In this document: piece after piece, positions 43,757 to 52,459 of the stretch
How the letters are laid out: the number at the start of each line of letters is the position of its first letter
Numbering within the stretch: position 1 is the stretch's first letter
Origin: Solibacillus sp. FSL H8-0538
GTDB lineage: Bacteria > Bacillota > Bacilli > Bacillales_A > Planococcaceae
Assembly (NCBI RefSeq): GCF_038003525.1
Contig: NZ_JBBOPI010000001.1
Coordinates: 1,665,001-1,729,000 of the forward strand
Direction of reading: 5' to 3'
Length of the DNA: 64,000 nucleotides
Program-made: the position numbers and the translations under genes
Notes under the pieces: generated by a model
Told to the model about the DNA's origin: nothing
Database searches by the model: none
What the model saw: only the letters and a program-made list of their open reading frames with translations

Positions 43757-44413
43757 TTGTTTGACTGGATTATTGAAATAAAAGAACCACAATTCTCTTT
43801 AAATGATGAAGATGGGCAATTAAAAATTGAAAGAATCGAGTCGGCAACTGCTTTAAATAAAATGAGTGTAGTTTGCCAATTTTTTGCTTCAATAGATGCG
43901 ATTACTGGAAATGACGGTCTAACAAGTTTCCCAACGCCAACTGAAGATTCACTTACTACGATTATGAATGAAATCGCACCTCATTACGAAGATGTAAAGA
44001 AGATTTTTATCAATGGCGAACTGAAAGAAATTAATGTTAGATGCCTGTAAAAAGACTCTAAAGAAATGGTGGCGGAGATTCTTTTAGACCGTGTTTATCC
44101 TGTTATTCCTGATATCTATCGCTCAAAAAATATAAATTTAGCGACTGAACCAAGAGAATTGAAATATTATTTAGTAAATCAAGATTTGGTTAATCCATTA
44201 CATATAGAAGGGACAGAGGAGATACGACAATTTTTTGAAAGTTCCTTTTTTGCTGACAATGGGTCAATCTTACTCCAACCAACAGGATGGAAGTTAGAAG
44301 ATGAATTACAAAATTCAATAACAATTCGTACTTTTATAACATTCGCAAAACAAATCATCTTATTTGTTGACGATAAAGATAAAAATGTTGTTTTACTAGG
44401 TATTTATGGATAA
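43757..44413 (+). pseudogene. Gene of unknown family interrupted by an in-frame TAA
   Basis: Two coding stretches, 43757-44050 and 44066-44413, are in the same frame and are separated only by TAA at 44048-44050 and five sense codons. The second stretch has an ATG but no convincing ribosome binding site. The first begins at TTG 43757 after GAGGGG. Joined, they would make a soluble protein of about 218 residues with acidic composition. I do not recognise the family. Either this is a recently broken gene or the TAA splits it into two pieces that still function; the former seems more likely. Confidence 0.6.
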
Positions 44414-44482
44414 ATCAAAAGGATTGCCGATGTTAGTTTATGTTACTTATTAAATGACAAAAAAGAAACGAGGAGGCCACTG

Positions 44483-45358
44483 ATGAACGCATTGCAGCTT
44501 ATAACGGACTACCGAGATCAAGATCATTACAGAACGAGTTTTTTCCAACTAGCAAAGGAAACATTTGGACTGCAATTTGAGGAATGGTATGAAAAAGGCT
44601 ATTGGGGAGACCGCTATAAATGTTTTTCCGTTGTAGATCAAAACAAAATCGTCGCAAATGTAAGTGTAACGGAGCTGGATTTAGTCATTGAAGGGAAGCA
44701 ATATACTGCACTTCAAATCGGCACAGTGATGACGAATCCTCAGTATCAAGGACGAGGTTTATCCAAGCAGTTGATGAATGAAGTGCTCGCTACTTACGCG
44801 GAAACAATTGATATTTATTATTTATTTGCCAATAAATCCGTGCTTTCGTTTTATCCGAAGTTTGGCTTTACAACAGTTTCGCAAAGTGCTTATTCGTTAG
44901 CTACAAGTTCAATTGAGCGAAAGCCGTTAGAACAAAGACAGCTGCATATAGATAATGTAGCAGACCGTTTATTAATCGAACAAACGATCAAAAATCGTCA
45001 TATGCGGCAAACGTTTTCGACGAAGTATGCGGATGATTTGACGTTATTTCATTGCCTCGTCAACTATCGTCAAAATATGTATTTTATTGAGGCATTGCAA
45101 ACGATAGTTTTTTACCGTATCGAAGGGGAAACAATAGTTATTTATGATGTCATTCATGAGCAGCCATTGCCGTTACAAACGGTTTTAGCTGCAATCATGC
45201 CAGAAGAAGTTAAAACCATTTCAATTTGCTTCACACCAGATGATGAATCAAAATACGAGAAATCACCGTTTTATGATGAAGGTGCGTTATTCGTGAAATG
45301 CAAAGAGGGTATACACTATCCAGCAAATGTTCTATACCCTTATACATCGCTTGCATAA
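44483..45358 (+). CDS. GNAT family N-acetyltransferase with C-terminal extension
   Basis: This 291-residue protein has a GNAT domain in residues about 1-140, including the acetyl-CoA loop Q-Y-Q-G-R-G-L-S-K-Q-L-M and the following I-Y-Y-L-F-A-N-K-S-V-L-S-F-Y-P-K-F-G-F motif. A second unit of about 150 residues follows, with the size and place of a degenerate GNAT or sterol-carrier-like domain, as in Eis-like or YkkB-type proteins. The substrate is unknown. The ribosome binding site is GAGGAGG. A strong terminator follows. Confidence 0.88.
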   Translation: MNALQLITDYRDQDHYRTSFFQLAKETFGLQFEEWYEKGYWGDRYKCFSVVDQNKIVANVSVTELDLVIEGKQYTALQIGTVMTNPQYQGRGLSKQLMNEVLATYAETIDIYYLFANKSVLSFYPKFGFTTVSQSAYSLATSSIERKPLEQRQLHIDNVADRLLIEQTIKNRHMRQTFSTKYADDLTLFHCLVNYRQNMYFIEALQTIVFYRIEGETIVIYDVIHEQPLPLQTVLAAIMPEEVKTISICFTPDDESKYEKSPFYDEGALFVKCKEGIHYPANVLYPYTSLA

Positions 45359-45360
45359 AA

Positions 45361-45400
45361 AAAGGAGATGTCTCGAAAGTTTTGAGACATCTCCTTTTAA
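45361..45400 (+). terminator. Strong intrinsic terminator
   Basis: GGAGATGTCTC and GAGACATCTCC pair perfectly across a short loop, then TTTTAAG, with an A-run on the other side. Confidence 0.88.
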
Positions 45401-45515
45401 GTATACCAACTTAATTGGATTTCTTTTAAATCGAAAGTGAAATATTTATAAATTCTTAAAAATAAATGAACGATTAGCCAATGCCGGCAGTCTAATCAAT
45501 AAAGGGGGGGCATGA

Positions 45516-46019
45516 ATGGTAGAACTCGATTTAGCAAAGCGGGCGATTCAAGGGAATGAAGAGGCGCTATTAGCATTATTAGCTTTTTATGAAGATGCTT
45601 ATTATCGTACAGCATTTGCCTATATGAAAAATGAACACGATGCAATTGAAGCAATACAAGAAATGACGTATCGCTGTTTGAAAAAAATACATACCGTAAA
45701 AGAGCCAGCCTTTATACAAACATGGCTTATGCGTGTTCTACTAAATGTGTGCCATAATATGCGCAAAAAACAGGTAAACATAGAGTTAAAAGAATCAGTT
45801 GAAATAGAGTGCACGACTATTCCGCAGCTTGAAATAGCAGACATCATTGCCGAACTGCCACGAGCGCAACAAGAACTCATTTATTTAAAGTTTTTTAAGG
45901 ACTTAAAAAATAGTGAAATCGCACAAATACAGCAAATACCTGAGGGAACAGTGAAGTCAAGACTACACACTACATTACGGAAGCTACGTGGACTAATGGG
46001 CGAAAGGGGTGGCATGTAA
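45516..46019 (+). CDS. ECF RNA polymerase sigma factor
   Basis: This 167-residue sigma factor has region 2 (Y-E-D-A-Y-Y-R-T-A-F-A-Y, then A-I-E-A-I-Q-E-M-T-Y-R and W-L-M-R-V-L-L-N-V-C) and region 4 with the helix-turn-helix L-K-N-S-E-I-A-Q-I-Q-Q-I-P-E-G-T-V-K-S-R-L-H. This K-S-R-L-H-T ending is close to SigV/SigM-like factors. The next gene starts directly after its stop codon. A weak self-promoter (TGAAC at 45467, AGTCTAA at 45489) is possible. It likely answers envelope stress under control of the downstream anti-sigma. Confidence 0.93.
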   Translation: MVELDLAKRAIQGNEEALLALLAFYEDAYYRTAFAYMKNEHDAIEAIQEMTYRCLKKIHTVKEPAFIQTWLMRVLLNVCHNMRKKQVNIELKESVEIECTTIPQLEIADIIAELPRAQQELIYLKFFKDLKNSEIAQIQQIPEGTVKSRLHTTLRKLRGLMGERGGM

Positions 46020-47303
46020 ATGGAAAAGGAATTATTTGAACAACTAGAACAACTACCTGTACCAAAACAAGCACTTCATGAGGCGCGAATAAAAGCACTC
46101 CAGCAAAAACGATTAGAAGAAAAAAAACGTCATCGCAAGATTAAAACCGTAGCCCTTATAGCTATTATGCTCGCGTTATTTGTAACATCTGTTCGCATGT
46201 CACCTACAGTTGCTAGCGCGATTGCAAAAATCCCAGGTTTAGCCCCGCTTGTCGATATGATTGCCTATGATAAAGGGGTAGAAGATATTTTACAAAATGA
46301 CTATTACGAAAAGCTTGGAGTCACTGTGACGGAAAATAACATTACAATTATCATTGACCATGTCATAGCCGACGAATCCGGCATGATTATAGCTTATACA
46401 GTCGAGGCACCTTTTGATATATCGAATTTAGAAACAAGGCAAATCGAAATTTTTCAACACGGAGAGCCAGTAGAAGCGAGTTATACGTATAGCTGGTTTT
46501 CCACAGAGCCAACAAATCGCGTAGAAGATAAGATTGAAGTAAGGGCATGGAAGGAAATGGATTACACACATTCTGATTTTGAAGTGCGTTTTCATTTTAG
46601 CGAGGAGGAAGTCATTGTCGTTCCATTTACTGTTACGCAGGAAATTGTGAAAACGAAAGATTATGTTGTAAATGAAGAAATCGAAATAGACGGGCAAAAA
46701 TTAACGGTTAAGTCTGTTCATATTTCACCGCTTCGTGTCGAAGTGAGGGTGGCATTTGCCCCGAATAATCCGAAGCGTATTTTAACAATTGGTTCGCTAC
46801 AGCTACTCGATGAAAACGGTGAGGAATGGAGCCGCATCACGAATGGTATAAGTGGTTTTGGCTCTGAAATTGAAGGAGAGATGTCGTACTTTTTACAAAG
46901 TAATTATTTTAGGGAGCCAAAAGCATTAACGTTAGTCATTAGTGAAGTGGAAGCTCTCGAAAAAGGGCAGGATTATATTGAAGTTGATTTTGAAAAAGGC
47001 AAAGTGCTCTACATGCCAGACTTACCGAATTTAAAAGTAACGGCAGTTCGAGCGGATGAAGTAGATATTACGTATTTACCGGATACCCCAAATTTTCACC
47101 GCCAAGTGCTTGGTGAAGGAATCGATGCAAACGGTAATAAGGTGGAAGGGAACGGTGGGAATTTCTCTGGAGGTGACGGTTATTTTGAAACGAATTCGAA
47201 ATATGACGTGCAAAGTATTAAGAATCCAGTAAAGTTATATATCAATAGTTTCCCGAACTTTTTAAAGGGGTCAGCGCAAGTAAACATTCAGTTAGATGAA
47301 TAG
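46020..47303 (+). CDS. Membrane anti-sigma factor, DUF4179 type
   Basis: This 427-residue protein has an N-terminal cytoplasmic region (about 40 residues, helical, without zinc ligands), one transmembrane helix (about residues 42-60) and a large external domain. The external part begins with the DUF4179 pattern (K-I-P-G-L-A-P-L-V, D-K-G-V-E-D, then V-T-V-T-E-N-N-I-T-I-I-I-D) and is followed by beta-rich segments to the end. It starts at the base after the sigma stop codon, so the pair is tightly coupled. It presumably holds the sigma factor until an external signal releases it. Confidence 0.87.
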   Translation: MEKELFEQLEQLPVPKQALHEARIKALQQKRLEEKKRHRKIKTVALIAIMLALFVTSVRMSPTVASAIAKIPGLAPLVDMIAYDKGVEDILQNDYYEKLGVTVTENNITIIIDHVIADESGMIIAYTVEAPFDISNLETRQIEIFQHGEPVEASYTYSWFSTEPTNRVEDKIEVRAWKEMDYTHSDFEVRFHFSEEEVIVVPFTVTQEIVKTKDYVVNEEIEIDGQKLTVKSVHISPLRVEVRVAFAPNNPKRILTIGSLQLLDENGEEWSRITNGISGFGSEIEGEMSYFLQSNYFREPKALTLVISEVEALEKGQDYIEVDFEKGKVLYMPDLPNLKVTAVRADEVDITYLPDTPNFHRQVLGEGIDANGNKVEGNGGNFSGGDGYFETNSKYDVQSIKNPVKLYINSFPNFLKGSAQVNIQLDE

Positions 47304-47347
47304 GCGAATCTGAAAAGTAAAAGCAATAGTTGAATAAAGGATTTATA

Positions 47348-47383
47348 ACAAAAGACTTGCTCAAATCTGAACAAGTCTTTTGT
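47348..47383. terminator. Bidirectional terminator
   Basis: ACAAAAGACTTG (47348-47359) and CAAGTCTTTTGT (47372-47383) pair perfectly, with A-rich and T-rich flanks serving the convergent sigma/anti-sigma and hydrolase operons. Confidence 0.88.
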
Positions 47384-47391
47384 CTTTCAAA

Positions 47392-48321
47392 TTATGCACC
47401 ATATTGTTCAAAAAAAGCGCTTAATGCACCAAGCCACTGCTGTTTCGCACGCTTCGAAACGGGAACACTCTGCTCCAGATCAAAGCCATGATAGCAGCCA
47501 GCATATAAATGAAACTCTACTGGTACATTTGCGGCAGTAAGGTGAGTTACATAACTAAGTGTCTCATCACGAAATAAATCGAGCGTTCCGACATACGTAT
47601 ACGTCGGTGGCAACTGATGGAAATCCGTAGCAAGCAGTGACGAAGCATACGAAGAAACCGGCTCCATCCCATTTAAATAATATGCCCAACTCGCCACATT
47701 TTTCTCTCGGTTCCATACAAAAGGGGAAGTAATCGCGTGAGATGAAGGGGAATCATTCCGATAATCAAGCATGGGATAAAGCGGTGATTGAAATAAAATC
47801 GGTGGCCCCCCGTGATCGCGTGTATACAAACTTACTGCTGCACATAATCCTCCTCCAGCACTCGCCCCACCAATGGCAATTAGTTTTTCGTCAATATCAA
47901 TTTTTCCCGCCTGTTCATAGGCCCAGCACAATGTATCGTAGCAATCATGCATAGCTGCCGGAAAAGGATGCTCTGGTGCCAGACGATATTGTGGCAAAAT
48001 GACTGAACATCCCGTTTCAAGAACAACATCCGTTAAAAAGGGCAAGCTCGCATCTGGACAACCAAGCACCATCCCGCCCCCGTGATAAAAAATGAAGCAA
48101 CGTTTGCTGTGCTTTACGACAGGTCGCATAATGACTAAGCGCAGTGCATCATTATGAGGCGTCTTAATGAATTGTTCTTCCACCTGCACGGATGTTGGCA
48201 ATGAAAGCTCAGAATAGTGAACAAGCTGCCGATTTTTTACAAGCGTTTCGATAGAAGGTGACGGCGTAACATCATCAAATACTTTTACTAAATCTGGATG
48301 TAATGCCTGCAAAAAATTCAT
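47392..48321 (-). CDS. Alpha/beta hydrolase, hormone-sensitive-lipase type esterase
   Basis: This 309-residue cytoplasmic enzyme belongs to the HSL (esterase family IV) group. The oxyanion-hole H-G-G-G is near residue 79, the nucleophile elbow G-G-A-S-A-G-G near 152, the acid in G-T-L-D-L-F near 245 and the histidine in Y-H-G-F-D near 279. It should hydrolyse short-chain esters. Its start overlaps the end of the DUF624 gene by 4 bp and its ribosome binding site AAGGAGGTG is strong, so the two form an operon lying beside the sugar-import locus. It may deacylate an imported sugar ester; that link is only inferred. Confidence 0.9.
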   Translation of the reverse strand: MNFLQALHPDLVKVFDDVTPSPSIETLVKNRQLVHYSELSLPTSVQVEEQFIKTPHNDALRLVIMRPVVKHSKRCFIFYHGGGMVLGCPDASLPFLTDVVLETGCSVILPQYRLAPEHPFPAAMHDCYDTLCWAYEQAGKIDIDEKLIAIGGASAGGGLCAAVSLYTRDHGGPPILFQSPLYPMLDYRNDSPSSHAITSPFVWNREKNVASWAYYLNGMEPVSSYASSLLATDFHQLPPTYTYVGTLDLFRDETLSYVTHLTAANVPVEFHLYAGCYHGFDLEQSVPVSKRAKQQWLGALSAFFEQYGA

Positions 48322-48938
48322 TCTGTCGCGGCACCTCCTTTTTTTCGTTCAATTCGATTAAAGGCACGGATACTAAGTGCTGTCATTACGTACGCAAAAA
48401 TACTTCCAGCAAATAAAGGAATCGCTCCCGGGAAGACATTATATACCCCGTACATGCACACCAAGATAACCCCCATAGCAAATAATTCTAGTGGCGATTT
48501 CATTCCAATAAAAAATGCCTGTTTAAAATATTGAAGAAATTTTAAATTGAAATGTACATATACCGGAAAGAAAAATGCTATCACAACAGCTGCTGCAATT
48601 AAGAGAAACACAAAAACAGGGAATAGCCATTCCAATGGACCACCCACTTGAATAACGAAATAAAAATCTACATACAAAATCAATAAAAACAATACAATTA
48701 CGGCCGCAAAACGGTTCGCTTTTAAAAATTCAGACTTGTAACTTTGCCAGAATACACGTGAGATTTTAATGTCTTCTCTCAAATGAATTTTGCGAATAAC
48801 GGTAAACATCGCTGTCGTCGCTGGAAATAAACCGAAAACTCCTAGCCCAACCAATGTGAAAAATAGCCATAAAAAATTTATGTAAATGAGCTGTACCATT
48901 TTCGTCGTTAGTTGGTTAAAACCTTCCCAATAATTCAC
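48318..48938 (-). CDS. DUF624 (YesL-like) membrane protein
   Basis: This protein of about 206 residues has five hydrophobic helices and the family opening W-E-G-F-N-Q-L-T-T-K-M-V-Q-L-I-Y-I-N-F-L-W-L, then G-L-F-P-A-T-T-A-M-F. YesL-type proteins occur in carbohydrate-utilisation clusters (for example beside pectin-derived sugar ABC importers in B. subtilis). I prefer the GTG at 48938, spaced from AAGGTGG; an ATG at 48959 lacks a ribosome binding site. Its place beside the CUT1 importer supports a role in sugar uptake, though its molecular function is unknown. Confidence 0.87.
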   Translation of the reverse strand: MNYWEGFNQLTTKMVQLIYINFLWLFFTLVGLGVFGLFPATTAMFTVIRKIHLREDIKISRVFWQSYKSEFLKANRFAAVIVLFLLILYVDFYFVIQVGGPLEWLFPVFVFLLIAAAVVIAFFFPVYVHFNLKFLQYFKQAFFIGMKSPLELFAMGVILVCMYGVYNVFPGAIPLFAGSIFAYVMTALSIRAFNRIERKKGGAATE

Positions 48939-49058
48939 CCGCAACACCACCTTCTTCATTCCATTATAACAATACCAATGAAATATTTTCTTACTATTCT
49001 AATTAAAGACAGTTAATAGACTTGAGTAACAATTTGAATTATTATAAGCTGAAAGAAC

Positions 49059-49092
49059 AATAGTTGCAATATTTAGTTAATTTACAACTATT
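49059..49092 (+). promoter_or_regulatory. Inverted-repeat operator candidate upstream of sugar importer
   Basis: AATAGTTG (49059-49066) and CAACTATT (49085-49092) form a perfect 8-bp inverted repeat 84 bp before the binding-protein gene. A further TTTTACAACT directly follows it. I see no convincing SigA promoter of good spacing. It could be the target of the regulator at 52456-53799. Confidence 0.4.
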
Positions 49093-49175
49093 TTACAACT
49101 TCTTGATTACAGTCAAGAAGGGGCAATGGGCAGAAAAATGAGCACGTCAATCATTTCATGAAAGGGGTTCGAAAA

Positions 49176-50468
49176 ATGAAGAAAATTAGCTGGTTTATGT
49201 TAGTTTTATTAATTAGTGTCATGATGGCAGCGTGTAGCGAAACGGATGATACGACAACTCAAGTTGACAAACCTTCAACAGAAACAACAGATGAGGGGAC
49301 TGCTGAAGAATCTGGAAGTGAATTATCGGGCGAAATTACTGTGTGGGCACATCCATTTACACAAAATGCTGAAACTGAAAAAGCCATGTGGGATGAAATA
49401 ATTAAAAATTACGAGGCTGAAACAGGGGTAAAAGTTACGTTTGAGCAAATTCCTTGGGCAAACCGTGACCAAAAAATCTTAACAGCATTAGTTGCAAATA
49501 ATGGTCCGGACGTATTCTATGTAATTCCTGACCAAATGCCACAATATGCAAACGAAGGAATGCTTCTGGAGCTAAATCAATACGTTGATACTGCCGATCT
49601 AGAAGATTTCGTTGATACCGCTTTAGTGTCAACAACTTGGAGAGATAAATTATACGGATTACCAATTTTACAGGAAGCTTACACAATGATTTATAACGTA
49701 GATGTCATCAATGCGATTGGTGAGAGTGTAGATAACTTGCCAAAAACATGGGAAGATTTCACAGCTTGGTCTGCTAAAGCAAAAGAAAAGGGCTACACAG
49801 CATTTAGCTTTGCAGGTGGCGGTTCAATGAACGGAACATTATATCCATTCATCTGGCAAGCAGGCGGGCAAGTTGTAACAGAGTCAAACGAAGTATTAAT
49901 TAATAACGAAGCGGGTGTAGAAGCATTTACGTACATTAATGAGATGTACAAAAATGGTTATATTCCACAAGATGCAATTACAGCGCTTGATCATGATGCT
50001 TTATGGGATAGTGGTAAAATGCTAGCCGTGTTAGGTTCTGGTATTTCAGTGAGCCGTATGCTAGATGCAGGCCAATTCGAATTCGTATTATCTGAACCAT
50101 TAAAAAATAAAGAGCAATTAACGTATGGAACAACAGGTATGTTCGTTTCACCAATTAACACAGATAACCCAGCAGGAGCGGCAGAGTTTATCAAATTTGT
50201 AACAAATACAGATAGCCAACGTGCGTTCAATGGGCTAACGCAATACGTACCAACACGTGAGTCTGCGAAAGACATTTTCAAAGACCAGCCGTATTTAGCG
50301 CAAATCGCTAGCTACACACAATATGCCCTACCTGGTGTTATTCACCCAGAAGGTCGTAACATCATGCCATTAATTCAAGCTGAAATGCAATCAATGCTTG
50401 AAGGTAACCAAACGCCACAAGAAGCAGCGGATAAAGCTGCAGAAGCAATTAAGGGCAAGGTTCAATAA
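49176..50468 (+). CDS. Sugar ABC transporter substrate-binding lipoprotein (CUT1 type)
   Basis: This 430-residue protein has a lipobox (M-M-A-A-C, near residue 20) and a low-complexity Asp/Thr/Glu linker, then a family 1 solute-binding fold. Typical features are I-T-V-W-A-H-P-F, V-K-V-T-F-E-Q-I-P-W and N-G-P-D-V-F-Y-V-I-P-D-Q near the start and P-A-G-A-A-E-F-I-K-F in the second lobe. It captures a sugar or oligosaccharide outside the membrane. The start is ATG 49176, after AAAGGGG. It heads a gene set with two permeases but no ATPase, so it should rely on a shared MsmX-like ATPase elsewhere. Confidence 0.93.
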   Translation: MKKISWFMLVLLISVMMAACSETDDTTTQVDKPSTETTDEGTAEESGSELSGEITVWAHPFTQNAETEKAMWDEIIKNYEAETGVKVTFEQIPWANRDQKILTALVANNGPDVFYVIPDQMPQYANEGMLLELNQYVDTADLEDFVDTALVSTTWRDKLYGLPILQEAYTMIYNVDVINAIGESVDNLPKTWEDFTAWSAKAKEKGYTAFSFAGGGSMNGTLYPFIWQAGGQVVTESNEVLINNEAGVEAFTYINEMYKNGYIPQDAITALDHDALWDSGKMLAVLGSGISVSRMLDAGQFEFVLSEPLKNKEQLTYGTTGMFVSPINTDNPAGAAEFIKFVTNTDSQRAFNGLTQYVPTRESAKDIFKDQPYLAQIASYTQYALPGVIHPEGRNIMPLIQAEMQSMLEGNQTPQEAADKAAEAIKGKVQ

Positions 50469-50477
50469 CAACTGCAA

Positions 50478-50508
50478 AGAGAGTTTGGTCAATTAGATCA
50501 GACTCTCT
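50478..50508 (+). other. Intercistronic hairpin after binding-protein gene
   Basis: AGAGAGT (50478-50484) and ACTCTCT (50502-50508) pair with an extended GGTC/GATC stem. There is no strong T-run. Such hairpins often stabilise the more abundant binding-protein mRNA relative to the permease mRNA. Confidence 0.5.
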
Positions 50509-50531
50509 CTCTATTATCCCGTGATGAAAGG

Positions 50532-51470
50532 GTGATTAATCTGAGTAACACACTTGCTACAGGCAAAAAGAAATTGCCTTTATCCGAGCGTATGAAGCGT
50601 GAATTTAATAAAAACTTTTTAGTATATGTCGTATTAATACCTGTTCTAATTCATTTTATTGTGTTTCAAGTATATCCATTTGTATTAAGCTTTTATTTAA
50701 CGTTTATGGACTGGAAGATTATTGGGGATCCGGAATTTGTCGGACTGAAACATTGGAAGTATTTTTTCGAGGATAAAGTTGCGTGGAAAGCAATATGGAA
50801 TACAGTTAAGTTTTCCATCTATTATATAGTGCCGACGATGGCTTTAGGTCTTATTCTTGCCTTAATTATTAATTCGGGCATTAAGTTTGCAGTATTTTTT
50901 AAAGGGCTTTTCTTCTTACCGGTTGTGACGTCATTCGTCATTATTGCAGGGATTTGGGGCTGGGTATTCCGTGGTACAGAAGACGGATTAATTAATTATC
51001 TTATTGGTTTTGTTGGAATTAATCCGCAACTGTTTTTATCGAGCTCTAGCCAAGCATTACTTGTACTTGCGGGGCTTAGTATTTTCAAGGTAGCGGGTAG
51101 TACGATGATTTACTACTATGCGGGACTGCAGTCAGTTGATAAACAGCTTTATGAGGCAGCACGTATTGACGGGGCTTCTTCTTGGAAGATTTTCTGGAAG
51201 GTGACGTTCCCGTTACTAAAACCAATTCACTTTTATGTAGCGATTACAACGACGATCGGTTCATTCCAAATTTTCGATTCTGCGTACCTTTTAACAGCCG
51301 GTGGACCGAATTACGCCACTACAACAATCGTGTACTACCTATATTATACAGGCTTTACCGGGTTGAATTTAAGCTATGCAGCTGTTTTATCGTATATTTT
51401 ATTCTTTATTATTTTGGCGATTTCCCTTGTTCAGCGTAAATATATTGGACAAGAGTCAAACCATTACTAG
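50532..51470 (+). CDS. Sugar ABC transporter permease 1 (MalF-like)
   Basis: This 312-residue membrane protein has six hydrophobic helices and the CUT1 EAA loop (Y-E-A-A-R-I-D-G-A-S-S-W-K-I-F-W-K-V-T-F-P-L) that contacts the ATPase. The start codon is ambiguous: GTG at 50532 overlaps the AAAGGGTG sequence, whereas a well-spaced alternative would be the rarely used CTG at 50541. It forms a heterodimeric channel with the next permease. Confidence 0.92.
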   Translation: MINLSNTLATGKKKLPLSERMKREFNKNFLVYVVLIPVLIHFIVFQVYPFVLSFYLTFMDWKIIGDPEFVGLKHWKYFFEDKVAWKAIWNTVKFSIYYIVPTMALGLILALIINSGIKFAVFFKGLFFLPVVTSFVIIAGIWGWVFRGTEDGLINYLIGFVGINPQLFLSSSSQALLVLAGLSIFKVAGSTMIYYYAGLQSVDKQLYEAARIDGASSWKIFWKVTFPLLKPIHFYVAITTTIGSFQIFDSAYLLTAGGPNYATTTIVYYLYYTGFTGLNLSYAAVLSYILFFIILAISLVQRKYIGQESNHY

Positions 51471-51501
51471 TCGCTGCTTGCGAGGAAGGAGCTCAACTAT
51501 A

Positions 51502-52305
51502 GTGAAAAAAATCATCTCGTATTCAGCTTTGATTATTTTAAGTTTTTGCTTCGTCTTACCCTTTACCATTATGATTTTAGGTTCGTTAAAAGTCGTGGAA
51601 TATGCACAAATCGATCCGTTATTTTGGATTCCAACCGATCCATCGATTCAAAACTTCGTGAAAATCTTTAATAATGGTATTTTCGTACGTTGGATTTTTA
51701 ACTCTGTCGTCATCACAGTCATTCCGGTTATTACTCAAATGCTCATTTGTGCAGTACTCGGCTATATTTTTGCGAAAAAGCAGTTTCTCGGCAAAGAGGT
51801 TATTTTCTGGACATTTATGGCGGTCATTATGGTTCCGCAACAATTATTAATTATTCCAAAATACATTATGTTTGTGGATTTTGGTTGGATTAATACCTAC
51901 TGGGCGCTTATTGTTCCAGAACTTTGGGGCATTATGGGAGTATTTTTAGTACGTCAGTTTTTACAAGGCATTCCAAATGATCTAGAGGAAGCAGCTTATA
52001 TTGACGGAGCGAATGATGTACAAATCTTCTTTAAAATCATGTTGCCACTATCTTTCCCAGTTATTGCGACAGTCGGTACATTTTCATTCATTTCGAACTG
52101 GAATGATTTGTTCCAGCCGTTAATTTATTTAACGAATGAAAAAATGTACCCGGTAACGCTTGGGTTAGCATCGATGCTCGGCAAGGAGGGGAACTTCGGA
52201 TTAGAAATGGCCGGTTCCGCAATTTCGTTCGTACCAACATTCTTAATTTTCTTGTTCTTCCAACGTTATTTTACAGAAGGAATTCAAATGTCAGGTATTA
52301 AATAA
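51502..52305 (+). CDS. Sugar ABC transporter permease 2 (MalG-like)
   Basis: This 267-residue membrane protein has six hydrophobic helices and the EAA loop E-E-A-A-Y-I-D-G-A-N-D-V-Q-I-F-F-K-I-M-L-P-L, typical of MalG/CUT1 permeases. I chose the GTG at 51502, nine bases after GAAGGAGC, rather than a longer frame that runs back into the first permease. The conserved F-x-S-N-W-N-D-L-F-Q-P-L segment follows. No ATPase gene is next to it. Confidence 0.92.
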   Translation: MKKIISYSALIILSFCFVLPFTIMILGSLKVVEYAQIDPLFWIPTDPSIQNFVKIFNNGIFVRWIFNSVVITVIPVITQMLICAVLGYIFAKKQFLGKEVIFWTFMAVIMVPQQLLIIPKYIMFVDFGWINTYWALIVPELWGIMGVFLVRQFLQGIPNDLEEAAYIDGANDVQIFFKIMLPLSFPVIATVGTFSFISNWNDLFQPLIYLTNEKMYPVTLGLASMLGKEGNFGLEMAGSAISFVPTFLIFLFFQRYFTEGIQMSGIK

Positions 52306-52320
52306 AGAGGTGACAGAAAA

Positions 52321-52459
52321 TTGCTGAAAATTGGAATTATCGGTGTTGATACATCGGACGCATCAGTCATCAATAGAAATAGAAGAAACGCTCGAAATAA
52401 TCAAGTTCATGGAAGCGATTCAGACAAGTAAAAAACAAGGACGAGCAGTCGCACTTTAA
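52321..52459 (+). pseudogene. Internally deleted Gfo/Idh/MocA oxidoreductase gene
   Basis: The sequence begins at TTG 52321, after GAGGTGACAG, with the coding start of a Gfo/Idh/MocA enzyme (L-K-I-G-I-I-G-V-D-T-S-D-A-S-V, the Rossmann start). After about 50 bp it passes, in another frame, straight into the typical C-terminus of the same family (I-E-E-T-L-E-I-I-K-F-M-E-A-I-Q-T-S-K-K) and stops at TAA 52457-52459. About 900 bp of the middle is missing. It occupies the slot after the permease genes where a dehydrogenase would be expected. The stop overlaps the converging regulator stop by 4 bp. Confidence 0.75.

Noticed and set aside
45467-45495. ECF promoter before the 45516 sigma gene
   Set aside because: TGAAC and AGTCTAA are near the right distance, but the -10 core deviates from CGTC; kept only as a remark.
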